Positions 29,268 through 40,255 of a stretch of DNA of 64,000 nt are shown here, in pieces. The stretch is from the NCBI GenBank assembly GCA_036927565.1, contig JAYESD010000007.1:8329644-8393643 (forward strand), given 5' to 3'. Both the position numbers and the translations under genes were made by a program. The notes beneath the pieces were generated by a model that ran no database searches, was not told the origin of the DNA, and saw nothing but the letters and a program-made list of their open reading frames with translations. This stretch comes from Tuctoria greenei. Taxonomy: Eukaryota > Streptophyta > Magnoliopsida > Poales > Poaceae. Numbering within the stretch: position 1 is the stretch's first letter; each line of letters opens with the position of its first letter.

Positions 29268-30883
29268 TGTTGACGGCTGTTATATACCAATTTCATCCGT
29301 CAATTTAACTCAATTTTGTGAAAGATTGATCATTTCTTGCACACATCACCTCTCTATCTAACCCAATTCCACTTGGACATGGGGAAATATGTGTATGCAA
29401 CATTTTATGCAGGAAATGTAGAGGGACCAATCCTATAAAATATTATCCCAGCCAATCAGGCGATACACGTGGCATCCCATAGATCAAATGGCCCACAAAC
29501 AGAAGTATCCGAGGAGATCCAACGGTGTATCACCCATATACATCCATGGGACCCACCTAGTAGCCACCTGGAGAAAGCACACGAGAAACGGTGCAATGAC
29601 CAGGTCGGCCGAACCAGGGGGTCGGCCGACCTGGTCTTTGCACCAAACTCGGTCAGCCTCCACGTGTTGGCTCCTCTCGGCTCCCTGGAGTCAATGGTGA
29701 CTGATTTGCATGCTTTTGGTGGCGGGAACCGACCTCAACACTAGTATAAATAGGACCCCCTACCCCTCACTTCAACACACACCACTTGGGCATCATTCTA
29801 TTGTATACACTATCTTCCATAGTCCTTAGAGGAGTTGGGATGTAGAGAGGAGAGCCTCTAGTCCCAAGTCCAAATTGGGAAAGGATTAGAAGGAGTCTCT
29901 CTTCCCAATTCCACATTGGGAAAGGTATGGCTTATGTATTCCTTCTTGTATTTGTGACTTTGTGCTCAATAAAGATATTATCTTTAGTCTTCTTTTATAC
30001 GTATACTTGGACAAAGCGTTTCATGTTTGATTGTGGAGTCCATGTATGTGGAAGGTATAGTCTTTATGATTTCACTCTCATGATCACATCTTATGGTCAT
30101 AAACACTATAGACCCCCACTATAGTCTATGTAGTTATGATATGATTATGTTAATATGAATGACTTATGCTATGCTTCAACATTGGTTCAACAATGTTTAG
30201 GTTAGTCATTGCCTTAGGATGGCTTGTGCCATGACTCCTAAGGTATTTGCTTAGTATGCTAGCATGGTGCTAGGGTATTTAAGTAGCATTGGATGTCTCG
30301 TAGACTCACAGATTGAAGAGGTAGGCAGTAGGTGGTGACAGCCCTATCTGTCCTTTGTAATCCTCCATGTTCGGCTATGCCACAGGTTCTTGGCGGGAGT
30401 CGCCCTAGTATTGCTCGGGGTAAGCCCGTGCCCGGTGTGTTGAATAGCATTGCATATGAATTCATCATTGACATGACCATTAGTATCTACCTTAGGCTAT
30501 GTATATGTATTAGGAGCATTGTAGGAGCAACTCTCTAACTCTCAATCCAATCTCCCTCTAGGACCCATTTTACCCCTTAGAATAGATTGCCTAGGTTTGT
30601 GCCACACTACCCTTATTATCAACTTACCCCTGTCCGGATAATGGATTAGTATCCCATAGCTTGACCATAAGAGTAGTATATACTTTACTCCATTGCCTTC
30701 CTTTGGGATAAATACGATACCCTTGGGAATACTCATGGGTGAAATGCTACAACGGTATCTTCCGTGCACTTGCGGATCTCATCTCTTTACCGGAGATGAT
30801 CTGTGGTGTTAAGAAATACCAACAAGCATTTATAGCGCCGTTTTCGGGGATGATTTGATATTATATCTTAGGAGCTGTCAACA
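29268..30883 (+). repeat. A3 5' LTR
   Basis: 1616 bp. TATAAATA at 29745-29752. A 39-bp perfect-arm palindrome upstream is described separately. Its 3' end carries an embedded primer site relic TAGCGCCGTTTTCGGGGA (30832-30849), preceded by ACCAACAAGCATT, the sequence found at the LTR/PBS junction of A5. Confidence 0.9.
29598..29636. promoter_or_regulatory. Palindrome in A3 U3
   Basis: GACCAGGTCGGCCGA (29598-29612) is the exact inverse of TCGGCCGACCTGGTC (29622-29636) around a 9-bp spacer, about 110 bp upstream of the TATA box. The 3' LTR has the same structure at 36197-36235. Other A elements show decayed versions here. Confidence 0.75.
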
Positions 30884-30891
30884 AGCATTTC

Positions 30892-30913
30892 TGGCGCCTT
30901 TGCCGGGGAAGGC
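30892..30913 (+). other. A3 primer-binding site (tRNA-Asp)
   Basis: TGGCGCCTTTGCCGGGGAAGG lies 8 bp after the LTR end and is complementary to the 3' end of tRNA-Asp apart from one base. It is the active-position primer site; a second relic lies 60 bp upstream inside the LTR. Confidence 0.85.
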
Positions 30914-31039
30914 AAAGGAAGTGAAGGATAGCTATCACTTGTGATTAAGCTATAGGTACTAACAGTTATTAGACAGAATTACCCTTGTTTGTTTTTTCTT
31001 TTGTGTGAAAACAGGGTAGTGTTGGCCAACCCATTGTAT

Positions 31040-31930
31040 GAGATGGCCAACGAGGACGCAAGTGCTCAACTGCAAGATGATTCAAGGCGTACCTCAACAA
31101 ATGTCCGCTAGGCAACACCATTGCCTATTGCGGAAGAATTTTAGCTTTAAGTAGGAGCCAAAGTCATACATACCCAAGCTTGGGGGAGGCTCCAAGAGTT
31201 CTTCTTGGTTTGCCTCCACCATGGGGTGGATAGTTGGCTCTTCATCCAACACTCGTGTCATGGATTGGCTCCACCAATCCATGACCACATTCATGTTGGA
31301 GCTGAAGGAGTCCTATTCTCATTCGTCATGGATGAGAAGAAGGTCTCCACTCAAGGGGTGGATTAAAGAATGCTCGAATTCCCATAGCTTGTCATGCACA
31401 CCACTTCACAAGGTGGATATGCTAGTTATGGAACTACACCTCCCATTGAAGTTTCATGAATATACAAGTCATTAGAGAATTGTTTGGATAATCCAAGTCG
31501 TGGATATTCACATGATTTGTGAAAATTCATGTCATCATGGGAAGCGTGGGAATTATTTCCCTAAGACCCATGAGGACCTTTTTCAAACAACAACTCCAAT
31601 GGCTACCATTCACAAGGAGGTCAAGGGTGGAATTAACATCACTCTTGTATTCAAGGAGGCTATGGCTTTCCAAGGGATTTAAGTTCAACTAGCCTACCTT
31701 GAAGTATCTTGGCCAAGCAGAAATCAAGATAACATTCACATGAAGATCTTGGCCAAGGACAAGAACTTAAGGAGCATTCAAAGTCCAAGATTTCCCACAT
31801 CACTTGTTGGGATTCCCACACTTCGACCAAACCCATTCAACCTAGGGCAAGTGACATTGTGGATGAAGCGTTTCTTGTTTGATTGTGGAGTCCACATGTA
31901 ATCATGCCCAAGGAAGCCTTTGATCCATGA
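31040..31930 (+). pseudogene. A3 gag relic with degenerate zinc knuckle
   Basis: Starts MANEDASAQLQDDS near 31043, matching A2 KDNEDASAH. IPKLGGGSKSSSWF corresponds to A2 SILEAWERFSC with the coding sense lost. MDIHMICENSCHHG is the ruined knuckle. The Gag tail and the LTR-like patch GGATGAAGCGTTTCTTG (31862-31878) are followed by VIMPKEAFDP, the protease remnant. The run AAGCTTGGGGGAGG (31176-31189) inside gag copies the PPT motif. Every frame is interrupted. Confidence 0.75.
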
Positions 31931-32130
31931 TCAAGGAATACATTCAAGAGGGAGAACCCGTCGCTACAACAACATGTCTATATCAATACAACAGGGAGAG
32001 GCTAGGGACACCATGTGTCCCACATGTCCAAATGACAGCCAAATGAGTTTGGCATGTCAAAACAGATGAAATCGTCCACATCTTCAACTCCGGGATTGGA
32101 CAACAAATCATCACGCTGAACAGAATGGAG

Positions 32131-32514
32131 GTAAGTCCTACTCATCAGACTTCAAAATTTTGGTGACTCCTTGCCAATAGGTTAATTGGTAGTTATCTCA
32201 TATTTGTTTTCCAAATTGCATCAACCCTTGCATTTGCATGTTTGAAATTCCACACTTGCATGTTGGAAAGTAAAATTTACAACCACCATAAAACTAAAAA
32301 TTTAATTAGGGGAGAAATTTAATTGGATATGAACTACGTGCATGACCACTTGAATTTATCTTCCTAGTTCAAACCAAAAAGATTTGCTTTGACCCTCATT
32401 GCATTTACAAGTTATTTCAAGCTAGGCAAGGCCATTTGAAAATTGGGTTCAATTTGCTTTTGGCTAACGTAACCCATTTTCGAGTTGTTTTGTGTGTTCT
32501 TGATTAAAGTGCAG
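32131..32514 (+). other. A3 intron-like segment
   Basis: Donor GAG|GTAAGT at 32131 and acceptor AAAGTGCAG|CT ending at 32514 bound 384 bp. Same arrangement as A1, A4 and A5. The AT-rich content includes CCAATAGGTTAATTGG. Confidence 0.5.
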
Positions 32515-33508
32515 CTAGGTCAAAATTGTGAAGAGGTGGTATGGCAAGAAAGTGGAAGGTTTCATCAAGCTCAAGTCACCATTGGGAGGATTTGAGAACA
32601 CTTCTCTCCTTCAAACTCATTTTGAGTTTGAGGAAGAGAAATGTTCAAGAGGATGACCCAATGGAGGAGCCAGAACCAAATCCATCGCCAAATCCAACCT
32701 CAACTTGGCATTTGACATCAGCCATCAAGACTACGCCAAAAATCAAGGTTGTGAGTTTCTCACACAAAGACCTTCGTCACCCACTGCTCTTCAAATGACG
32801 TATGAGTTTAGAATTGTTCATTGTTTGGTTTGCCATAGAATTGAATGTATTTGCTTGCATTTGTGAGGAAGGTTGACACTTCCTCATCATTCAATTCTCA
32901 AGCATCCTCACAAGAGTAAGCGTGGGTATTGACTTTTGGATCTCCAAAAGGAAATCCCACCTAACTTGGAAAAATGTCAAACAAGTACCTAGAATCCTTT
33001 AAGAATTGTTTTGTAAACTTAGTCATTTTTGTCGAGGTTTAGAAAACAAAACTTTTGGGCATGACTTAATTGGTGAATTGGCATATAGGAACTTGGGCAT
33101 AGTGACAGCCATAATTTTTAATTGAGCTTCATGCATAGATGGTGTCACTAGATTTCAAACTCCTAGGAATAAGTGATATCCTTGCTCTGAAATTGAATTG
33201 CATTTTTAGGAGGAGTCACTAAATTTCAAATTCCTAGTGAGGTTCAGGAGGATAAAATTGAGAATCTTGTTTGTCATGATCTAAATGATAAAAACTTGCT
33301 CTTGAAAGCTAAGATGTTTAGAAACTTTAAAAGGTGTAGGCATTCATATAGTGTATTTCTATCACATGCATTGCTATGAGTAGGAGCTTTAGAAAATATG
33401 CAACATGAATTATCCATAACGCTCCACTCTTGTCAATGGGTAACACATTGATCATAGATACACTTGACATTGGATCCAATGTATATTTGATTTTGTTCGT
33501 CCCTGTAT

Positions 33509-33553
33509 GTACAAATGAAAGTTCGTTTACCTAACTCGAACGTTCATTTGTAC
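33509..33553 (+). other. A3 conserved hairpin (longest stem of the family)
   Basis: Arms 33509-33525 and 33537-33553 pair over 17 positions with a single A-G mismatch, around loop TTTACCTAACT. Inner arm GTTCG pairs with CGAAC. At that place A1 has ATTAGG and CCCAAA, which also pair in part, so pairing survives sequence change. Confidence 0.72.
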
Positions 33554-33879
33554 AAATCTCGGGAGCTAACCACCCCTCTCCATTCAAGAGAGGAAGTTTG
33601 CAGGAGTAATATTACTATGCAGGCATTCATGAAGCTGATTGTTGGGATCCCTAGAGGATCCCATTTCAACATCTCTTGGCCAAGGAGTAAATGAGGATGG
33701 TTGCTACCAATCGGAAATTATGCCCGAAGGTCAATCATAAGTATACGAAGCTAGAGATTTGAAATGGGAGCCCTCCATGAGCAACCAATGAGCTGCCATG
33801 AATGGGTGAGAGCATTATGCTCTCAACTATTTTAAGCACTCATTCAAGCTCAAGGGATTTGCCACCATCATTGGGTACA

Positions 33880-34265
33880 AGTTATTCCTGTGTGGCTAAG
33901 AGTTATGATGTACCATGACCAAGGAATGACAAGATCACACCCAATTTATATTGGGTGCAATTTGTTCCTATGTGGCTAGAAGGTATGTCATGCCTTAGTC
34001 AAGGAACAACAGATCATACTCAACCCATGTTGAGTGCATGTCATTCCTCTGTGGTTCTAGGTATGTTGTACCTTACCCAAGGAACAACTGATCATACCCA
34101 ATGCATGTTGGACACATGTCACTCCCTTATGGCAAAAATATCTGATACACCTTAGCCAAAGAATGACGAACATACTCAATGTATGTTGAGTGCACGTCAT
34201 TTCTTTGGATCTAAAGGTTATCATTATCCTAGACAAGGAATGACAAATCACACCCAACACATGGA
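33880..34265 (+). repeat. A3 tandem array of hairpin units
   Basis: Five units of 75-80 bp of the same type as 14722-15190 (CATTCCTCTGTGGTTCTAGG ... CCTTACCCAAGGAACAA). Unit joins again carry short inverted repeats such as CACTCAATGTATGTTGAGTG-like sequence. Confidence 0.78.
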
Positions 34266-34400
34266 GACCCTGATGTGCGGACGATCAACATCGAAAACAC
34301 TCTATTCAACCACACTCATGGTGTCCGTGGGAGGCAACACAACAATCAACACTCAACCCTCCATTGTCAAGTCCACGCTGCAACAAGGATAGGCCAACTC

Positions 34401-35842
34401 ATTGCCTACCTCCGTCATTAGGGTTTCAACCCCTATCACGGACCTTGATCAAGAATAATCTTGGGGGAGGACCCCCACTTGAGGTAACTTGTATCACACC
34501 CACTACATTTTTATTTCTAATCATCCATTGCATATTTATTTTCCATCCATCCATCATCCACCTTACATTTAAATATATATATATATATATATATATATAG
34601 GTTAGATTTGCTTTCATCAAATAAATATGTGCGGTTAGAATGATATAGATGAAATGATGAATAGTTGCTCTGTTTTATTTTCCTAAGTCTCTAGTTTACA
34701 ACTTGTTACTCTCCGAATATTGCTTCCATTGGTTTGAAATATTTTTACCTTAATTTGGAAGTTGTGGGTAGCAAAAGCTTAATCTAATTCTAGGTTGTTG
34801 CAAGACTAGATTTGGTAATAGGGCTGCTAGTCCTAGATTGAAAGTAAAACTTAGATTTCCTGAGAAATTCTAAAAAGATTTAAGTTTCCCTCAATTGATT
34901 GGAAATACCTACCAAAGCCATATGATGTTCATACATAGACAAAACCTTATGCATATGCTATTTGCTTTCACATTGAGCCTAGTCAAACTAGTATAGACCT
35001 ATGTGAGAAATCATTCAACTCTTTTTGAATTCAAGACTTCACTTGCACATGCAATACTTCTACACTAGAAGTAAGCAAAACGTCCATCATATCCACCATA
35101 CCACAACAAAAAGAGAAACTCCATGTTATTCATGTTTAGCACTCTCTTCAAAATTCATTGCAAAGAAAGGGAGTAGAAGACATGGCTACAAAACAGAAAA
35201 TGAAAAAAAAAGAGCATGCTTACATCATAAGCATGAGAGAAAAAAAAAGAGAGAAAAGAAAAGTAGTCATGTTTCATCCCTGCAAAAGAAAGAGAGAATA
35301 TACCAAATGGAGTTATCTCAAGTATCCACATCCACTTCCACTCAGTCACACATGCACTAGTCTTGAATCAAAAAGTTTTGATTTGAATTATCCTAAGGCT
35401 TACTCTTTTGACTTAGCAATATATGTGATGCAAATATGCCTACTTACTTTCCTTACCAAGCTCCACATACAAGCCATATTCAATGAGTAGGAATAGTAGA
35501 GGCACAATGCTTTGGTGAGGAAATATTTCCACTATCCACAAAGGAGTGACTGAGAGAATCAAATTGAGGTACTTAATATCTAAATTGAATTCTCTGGGAT
35601 TTAAGTGGAACTTGATTTCTAGGCTATGTTTGCTCCATTTGCTATTCTACCTTTCAACTACTCATGAATATGAAAAAGCATAAGCCCCATGATAACTTAA
35701 GAAAGATAGGGTATCATAGCCAATTTCTGCAATACTAGGTAGAGTATGTTGTTGTGCATTAGATACTTTTGAAAATAAGACATTGTAGCAACTCTTGATC
35801 ATCAACCTAAAGTCTTGAATTTGCTCGGGACGAGCAAAGGAT
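34401..35842 (+). other. A3 3' non-coding region with internal PPT-like tract
   Basis: No gene. AATCTTGGGGGAGG at 34457-34470 followed by ACCCCCACTTGAGG copies the internal tract of A1. The rest is AT-rich and co-linear with A1 15400-16750. Confidence 0.6.
34571..34598. repeat. TA microsatellite
   Basis: About 14 uninterrupted AT/TA dinucleotides. Absent from the matching positions of A1 and A4, so a recent local expansion. Confidence 0.9.
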
Positions 35843-35857
35843 AAGCTTGGGGGAGTT
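35843..35857 (+). other. A3 polypurine tract
   Basis: AAGCTTGGGGGAGTT directly before the 3' LTR start TGTTGACGG. Confidence 0.88.
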
Positions 35858-37461
35858 TGTTGACGGCTGTTATATACCAATTCCATCCGTCAATTTAACT
35901 CAATTATGTGAAGGATTGATCATTTCTTGCACACATCACCTCTCTATCTAACCCAATTCCACTTGGACTTGGAGAAATATGTGTATGCAGCATTTTATGC
36001 AGAAAATGATGAAATGTAGAGGGACCAATCCTATAAAATATCATCCCAGCCAATCAGGCGACGACGCGTGGAATCCCATGGATCAAATGGCCCACAAACA
36101 GAAGTATCTGAGGAGATCCAACGGTGTATCACCCATATACATTTATGGGACCCACCTGGCAGCCACCTGGAGAAAGCACACGAGAAACGGTGCAATGACC
36201 AGGTCGGCCGAACCAGGGGGTCGGCCGACCTGGTCTTTGCACCAAACTCGGTCAGCCTCCATGTGTTGGCTCCTCCCAGCTCCCTGGAGTCAATGGTGAC
36301 TGATTCGCGCACCTCAACACTAGTATAAATAGGACCCCCTACCCCTCACTTCAACACACACCACTTGGGCATCATTCTATTTTATACACTATCTTCCATA
36401 GTCCTTAGAGGAGTTAGGATGTAGAGAGGAGAGCCTCTAGTCCCAAATCTAAATTTGAAAAGGAGTAGAAGGCGTCTCTCTTGCCAATTCCACATTAGGA
36501 AAGGTATGGCTTAGGTATTCCTTCTTGTATTTGTGACTTTGTGCTCAATAAAGATATTATATTTAGTCTTCTTTTATATGTATACTTGGACAAAGCGTTT
36601 CATGTTTGATTGTGGAGTCCATGTATGTGGAAGGTATAGTCTTTATGATTTCACTCTCATGATCACATCTTATGGTCATAAACACTATAGACCCCCACTA
36701 TAGTCTATGTAGTTATGATATGATTATGTTAATATGAATGACTTATGCTAAGCTTCAACATTGGTTCAACGATGTTTAGGTTAGTCATTGTCTTAGGATG
36801 GCTTCTGCCATGGCTCCTAAGGTATTTGCTTAGTATGCTAGCATGGTGCTAGGGTATTTAAGTAGTGTTGGATGTCTCGTAGACCCACAGATTGAAGAGG
36901 TAGGCAGTAGGTGGTGACAGCCTTATCTGTCCTTTGTAATCCTTCGCGTTCGGCTATGCCACAGGCTCTTGGTGGGAGTCGCCCTAGTATTGCTAGAGTA
37001 AGCCCGTGCCCGATGTGTTGAATAGCATTGCATAGGAATTCATCATTGACATTACCATTAGTATCTACCTTAGGCTATGTATATGTATTAGGAGCATTGT
37101 AGGAGCAACTCTCTAACTCTCAATCCAATCTCCCTCTAGGAGCCATTTTACCCCTTAGAATAGATTGCCTAGGTGTGTGACACACTACCCCTATTATCAA
37201 CTTACCCCTGTCCGGATAATAGATTAGTATCCCATAGCTTGACCATAAGAGTAGTATATACTTTACTCCATTGCCTTCCTTTGGGATAAATACGATACCC
37301 TTGGGAATACTCATGGGTGAAATGCTACAACGGTATCTTCCGTGCGCTTGCGGATCTCGTCTCTTTACCAGAGATGATCTGTGATGTTAAGAAATACCAA
37401 CAAGCATTTCTGGCGCCGTTGCCGGGGATGATTTGTTAGTATATCTTTGGAGCCGTCAACA
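35858..37461 (+). repeat. A3 3' LTR with intact embedded primer site
   Basis: 1604 bp. TATAAATA at 36324-36331; palindrome 36197-36235. Positions 37411-37428 read TGGCGCCGTTGCCGGGGA, a perfect tRNA-Asp primer site inside the LTR, 33 bp from its end (TATCTTTGGAGCCGTCAACA). It also lacks about 16 bp just upstream of the TATA region relative to the 5' LTR (TGCTTTTGGTGGCGGG segment). Confidence 0.92.
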
Positions 37462-37466
37462 ATAGC

Positions 37467-37600
37467 GCGGGCCCCGGGAACAGCACGAAGCCGTCGCCGA
37501 TGCCCGAGATCTGGTCGAACGGGAAGAAGATTGGTCGCCTACGCCTCGCGCCCTTGTCCCGCTCGATGGCTCGCCTGTCTCCGTGATGCCGGGTGCGAAA
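37467..37600 (-). pseudogene. CACTA-2 captured gene fragment, upstream side
   Basis: On the minus strand this is open as RPIFFPFDQISGIGDG then FVLFPGPA before meeting A3; it rejoins 29267 in frame. High GC and codon-like third positions contrast with the AT-rich transposon ends. The upstream limit is not clear. Not recognised; it could be a piece of a nuclear gene or chance GC-rich sequence. Confidence 0.45.
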
Positions 37601-38208
37601 GCTTCCGCTGGGCTTGGCTAGCGCGGCTCGGTGTGGGCTTCACCTCGTCTGTGGGCGGCAGCAGAGGTGGGCTCACCGCGTCCGGATCTGGATCGAGACG
37701 GACGCTTGCAGCAAACAGAGGTCGTGGGAGGCGCTAGCGGCAGAGGGCGGCAGCACAAAGAGGGAAGAGGGCGGCGGCTGGTGGTGTGGTGCGGACGGTC
37801 GGGCTGGTGTGCCATTATCGATGGTGTGGAGGTGGGAGGCCAGAGGCGACTGGCCTGGTGTTAAGGGGCTCTAGGGATTACGAGTGGGTGAGGAGAATTG
37901 AAGAGGTGAGGCGCAGGCCGTGGAATAAAATAGAGCGGCCCCTGGCCCCTACAGCCATTGGCATTTTTTTAGTCCGGCGCCATTAACTCTCGTTCCTACG
38001 ACCGTCGGCCAGTGGAATCTAACTGACACTTTAAAGTTAGAGTCGTTGGTATATGTGATTGCCCCGACTCTGTTAACTAAAGTTGTCGGCCTGGTTTAGA
38101 AAACTGATGTTTTTAACTACTACCATTGGTTACCGAATTACCGACCTTTTTAGTTCACTTATATCTGACGGCGCCGACGCTTATAAAATTATTGAAGCCT
38201 TATTGATC
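37601..38208. other. CACTA-2 right interior and subterminal region
   Basis: GC-rich to about 37960, then a subterminal zone with repeated CCGTCGG/CGACGG-like words (for example 38001-38012, 38081-38090, 38167-38178). No supported gene. Confidence 0.5.
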
Positions 38209-38221
38209 ATTTCTTGTAGTG
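38209..38221 (-). repeat. CACTA-2 right terminal inverted repeat
   Basis: ATTTCTTGTAGTG, inverse CACTACAAGAAAT. It is followed by the ATT target copy at 38222-38224. Confidence 0.85.
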
Positions 38222-38224
38222 ATT

Positions 38225-38480
38225 AGGACCCATTTACCCTTTATAATAGATTGTTTAGGTGTATGTTGCATCATCCATATTATTAACTTACCCCTATCAT
38301 GATAATTGATTAGTATCCCCTATCTTGATCATAAGAATAGTGTTTACTTTACTCCATTGCCTTCCTTTGGGAGAAATACGATAACCTTGGGAATACTCAT
38401 GGGCTACAACGGTATCTTCCGTGCGCTTGCGGACCTGATCTCTTTCGAGAGATTATCTCTGGTGTTAAGAACCGTCAACA
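38225..38480 (+). repeat. A1 3' LTR, part 3
   Basis: Continues A1 LTR (AGGACCCATTTACC) across the CACTA-2 target site and ends GTTAAGAACCGTCAACA. It lacks the embedded primer site present in A2 and A3. Confidence 0.88.
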
Positions 38481-38485
38481 ACTTC

Positions 38486-40250
38486 TCAAAGTTATAGAAG
38501 AGACTCTGCATGAACACACTAAAGTGACCCTCCTCACTTTCATGACTAGACTTATGAAAATTGGTCTAATTACTTCTTCTCCAATATTTGCTACAACGAC
38601 CTCATCAAATTGATCAGCGGTATCCTTCCACGGTCCCATAAAGTTCCTAAAGATAAGTATCAGGCAAAGAAATCGATTTCTTGTCTCAATATGAAATATA
38701 AAAAATTTGATGTTTGTCCAAACAACTGCATGCTTTTCTGGAAAGAGCATGCCAAAGAGAAAAAGTGTTTAAAATGTGGTAATTTGAGGTTTGTCGAAGT
38801 TGTTAATGATGATAGTGATAATGTGATGACAGAAGTGACATGAAGTCGGATTCGTTACTTACCTGTGACACCTCGGTTGAAGCGGTTGTTGCTTTCAAAA
38901 AGAACTGTCAGGCACATGAGATGGCATAAGGAAGGTGTACGTCAAAACAATAGAGTCATGATGCACACAACTGACGGTGGGGCATGGAAGGCTCTGGATC
39001 GGTTTGATCAAGGTTTCGACCGTGATGCGAGAAATGTTTGAATTGGATTAGTGACATATGACTTCTCGGTGTTCACTACAAACACCATGCTATGCACCTG
39101 TTGGACCGTCTTTGTTATTCCGTACAACCTACCACCTTCTCTTTGTATGAAGCAGGAGTTCATGTTCCTTTGCCTCATCGTACCTGGACCGTCATCCTAG
39201 GCCACATGATGTTCAAACCATTGATTGAAGAATTTAAAATATTGTGGACAGGAGTTGAGGCGTACGATTGTTACAAGAGCCGATATTCAACTTACGGGCT
39301 GCTTACTTGTGGTCCATCCATGCTTTCCTGACATACAGTATGTTTGTTGGATGGAGCACTCATGATCATTTGACATGTCAAATATCTGCGTTGGACACAA
39401 ATAGTTTTCGACTTAGTCATGGAGGCAATATATGCTACTTCAATTTTCATATATGTTGATTGCCTCAAATCACATGCTTAGCCAATAAAGGAATGTCTTC
39501 AAAAATGACACCATTGTCACAAAAGGATTATGGAAACGTCTAAATGGGTCAAAAATTTTGATATGTTGGACAAACTAGTGCCAGGTGAAGGTCATCCTAG
39601 ATATTTTGTAGGTTACGGAGAGGAACACAATTGGACTCACATCTGCGGACATTGGGAGCTACTGTATGTGAAGTTGTTGCTTCTGATGCACAACATTGAT
39701 GTCATGCATCAAGAGCATAACATGGGAGAATGTATCATAAGCACATGCATGGATGTAACATGCAAAATAAAAGACAATATAAAGGTTCGAAAGGATATGG
39801 CAGAGCTTTTTAACCATCCAACTCTTGAGCTCTCCGAATGTGGTGGTAAACAACGTGCTTCTTTCTGTCTTCGACCTAAAAAAAGAAACAAGTCCTCAAT
39901 AGTTGAAAAGTTTGAAATTCTCAGATGGTTATGTCGCTAGTTTGAAATGAGCTGTGAATGTAAAGACGAGAAAAAGCTCAACTGGTTGAAAAGTCATGAT
40001 TATCACATAATCATGGAAAGACTTCTACATGTTATGTTTCGGGACTACTTTCATGATGCAGTGTGGAAGGTGTTTGCCAAGCTTAGCTACTTCTATAGAT
40101 AGCTCTGTGCTAAAGAAATCATGATAGAAATGATGAGTAAGTAAGAGAAAGAGATACTGGTACTATTATGTAAGATGGAAAAAAATTCTCTAAGTTTCTT
40201 CAATCCAATGCAACATCTCTTTATCCATCTTCCATTTGAAGCTAAAGTAG
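38486..40250 (+). pseudogene. CACTA-1 transposase (Transposase_21 / TNPD-like) pseudogene
   Basis: Co-linear remnants of the large CACTA transposase: YQAKKSISCLNMKYKKFDVC, then CMLFWKEHAKEKKCLKCGN, LPVTPRLKRLLLSK, MRWHKEGVRQNNRVM, WKALDRFDQGFDRDARNV, VFVIPYNLPPSLCMKQEF, a block in shifted frame (FKPLIEEFKILWTGVEAYD), VDIDVMHQEHN-like MHNIDVMHQEHNMGECI and, at the far end, FFNPMQHLFIHLPFEAKV. At least six stops and several frameshifts. In active elements this protein cuts at CACTA ends. It is cut on both sides, by A1 at 38480 and C2 at 40256, and would continue beyond. Oldest layer in the window. Confidence 0.85.
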
Positions 40251-40255
40251 ACGAT

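Larger units (their letters stand above)
32515..34400 (+). pseudogene. A3 third-ORF relic
   Basis: Starts as a decayed copy of the A2 third ORF (AAGAGGTGGTATGGCAAGAA against the A2 MKRLFGKRKK codons) and keeps co-linear similarity with A1 and A4, but no long frame. It contains the hairpin 33509-33553 and the tandem array 33880-34265. It ends in sequence matching A1 (GGCAACACAACAATCAACAC). Confidence 0.65.
29268..37461 (+). mobile_element. A3: complete non-autonomous A-family element
   Basis: 8194 bp, with LTRs 29268-30883 and 35858-37461, PBS 30892-30913, PPT 35843-35857, and target sites ACAGC (29263-29267) / ATAGC (37462-37466) with one change. The ends TGTTGACGGC and GCCGTCAACA are a 10-bp inverted repeat at the LTR scale. 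The interior holds decayed gag, intron-like segment, decayed third ORF with hairpin and tandem array, and a 3' non-coding region. No frame longer than about 110 codons is supported as real. It inserted into CACTA-2. Confidence 0.92.
28442..38221. mobile_element. CACTA-2: short non-autonomous CACTA transposon carrying gene-like exons
   Basis: Ends CACTACAAAAAA (28442) and TTTCTTGTAGTG (38221) form an inverted repeat, with 3-bp duplication ATT (28439-28441, 38222-38224). Without nested A3 it is about 1.6 kb. Both subterminal regions are rich in CCGACGG/GCCGTCGG words, the kind bound by CACTA-encoded TNPA-like proteins. No transposase is present. The centre is GC-rich and contains an apparent splice-bounded coding exon on the minus strand, suggesting capture of a host gene piece. 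CG-rich open frames at 37447-37986 on the plus strand are not supported. Confidence 0.85.
12187..38480 (+). mobile_element. A1: tRNA-Asp-type gypsy-like non-autonomous element, 3' portion
   Basis: The visible part starts inside the gag relic (5' part lost behind C1) and ends at ...CCGTCAACA (38480). Its interior is 12187-16769. Its 3' LTR is broken into three: 16770-17864, 28243-28441 and 38225-38480. A2 (target site GTAAT / ATAAT) and CACTA-2 (target site ATT) lie in those gaps. Family placement rests on A2, which has recognisable gag and protease, and on A3 and A5, which show tRNA-Asp primer sites. It carries no usable coding frame. It is inserted beside the CACTA-1 transposase pseudogene; the first five bases after it are ACTTC. 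Confidence 0.85.

Noticed and set aside
31862..31896. A separate small mobile element at the LTR-like patch
   Set aside because: No inverted repeats or target duplication; the match to the family's own LTR explains it better.
35025..35490. Lys/Arg-rich frames in the A3 3' non-coding region
   Set aside because: They come from purine-rich low-complexity sequence, overlap each other in two frames and are not kept in A1 or A4.
37447..37986. Plus-strand arginine-rich frames in CACTA-2 as captured host gene
   Set aside because: The minus strand gives a more protein-like frame with a splice donor; the plus frames are typical of GC-rich antisense.
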